Assembly: GCA_040376995.1 (NCBI GenBank)
Contig: JBEIPP010000164.1
Location: 1 to 7,048, forward strand
Direction of reading: 5' to 3'
DNA length: 7,048 nt
From: UBA4416 sp040376995
GTDB lineage: Bacteria; Bacteroidota; Bacteroidia; B-17B0; Aurantibacillaceae
A program made the position numbers and the translations under genes. Positions 6,857 through 7,048 of the stretch are shown here, in pieces (the first letter of the stretch is position 1; every line of letters begins with the position of its first letter). Below the pieces are notes generated by a model. That model made no database searches, was not told the DNA's origin, and saw only the letters and a program-made list of their open reading frames with translations.

Positions 6857-7048
6857 ATGAAAAATTTAATTCTTTTAGCTTGTTTATTCATAGGAAGTGT
6901 AGCTTTTTCTCAAGACATTAGTTTTGATAATGGCTCTTATACACAAAATCAAACTTCTTATACTGGAAAACAAACGCTTTATTATCCAAGTGGAGCCGTT
7001 AAGGAAGTTTTAAATATAAAAGATGGTAAATTGAATGGAGAAACCGTA
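6857..7048 (+). CDS. Secreted MORN-repeat protein, N-terminal part (runs off window)
   Basis: The frame opens with ATG at 6857 and stays open for all 64 codons to the window end, so the 3' end is outside. MKNLILLACLFIGSVAFSQ is a typical Bacteroidota signal peptide, likely cut near AFS-Q. An LLAC triplet-plus-Cys is present at 6-9, but too close to the N-terminus for a normal lipoprotein signal. The mature start is Ser/Thr/Gln/Asn-rich. From about residue 36 a MORN_2-like unit appears, TGKQTLYYPSGAVKEVLNIK followed by DGKLNGE: tyrosine, S-G turn, then D-G-K-x-x-G. Proteins of this sort (some databases label them YwqK-family antitoxin) are usually chains of such units; the function is not established and the antitoxin label should not be taken as evidence. 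The upstream 215 nt (6642-6856) hold no other gene that I can see. Confidence 0.75.
   Translation, partial: MKNLILLACLFIGSVAFSQDISFDNGSYTQNQTSYTGKQTLYYPSGAVKEVLNIKDGKLNGETV

Noticed and set aside
6857..7048. Antitoxin function for the MORN-like protein
   Set aside because: Similar proteins carry a YwqK-antitoxin label in databases, but this one has an export signal and no toxin partner is visible, so a toxin-antitoxin role is not supported.

Overview
The window reads as chromosomal DNA of an AT-rich Bacteroidota bacterium. The signs are heavy use of TTA (Leu) and A/T-ending codons, A-rich leaders without clear Shine-Dalgarno sequences, a match to the Bacteroidota promoter (TTG, 19 nt, TAnnTTTG-like) before the stress-protein gene, and secreted proteins with AFSQ-type signal ends, carboxypeptidase-regulatory-like and MORN-like domains. 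I cannot name a genus. A nuo-type complex I operon fits several lineages, including Flavobacteriales, Chitinophagales and Cytophagales.

Layout. Positions 1-3421 are the end of a respiratory complex I (nuo) operon on the + strand: the C-terminal part of NuoL, then complete NuoM and NuoN, the three antiporter-like proton-pumping subunits. The nuoM-nuoN gap (81 nt) holds short direct repeats. Positions 3425-4639 are an open frame directly behind the nuoN stop and in the same frame, encoding an MtfA-like (M90) zinc metallopeptidase fused to two membrane helices and a C-terminal soluble domain. It has no ATG, GTG or TTG until well inside the conserved peptidase domain. Positions 4728-5552 encode a two-domain universal stress protein with its own promoter. 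Positions 5553-6197 (minus strand) encode a small atypical SDR/NAD(P)-binding protein whose stop codon abuts the stress-protein stop. Positions 6294-6641 encode a small secreted carboxypeptidase-regulatory-like domain protein. From 6857 to the window end is the start of a secreted MORN-repeat protein.

The nuo genes act together in one membrane complex. The later genes look like separate housekeeping or envelope functions, with no visible shared pathway. I see no tRNA, rRNA, CRISPR, IS element or phage gene. I found no convincing new multi-gene system. The most unusual locus is the start-codon-less peptidase-membrane fusion behind nuoN.
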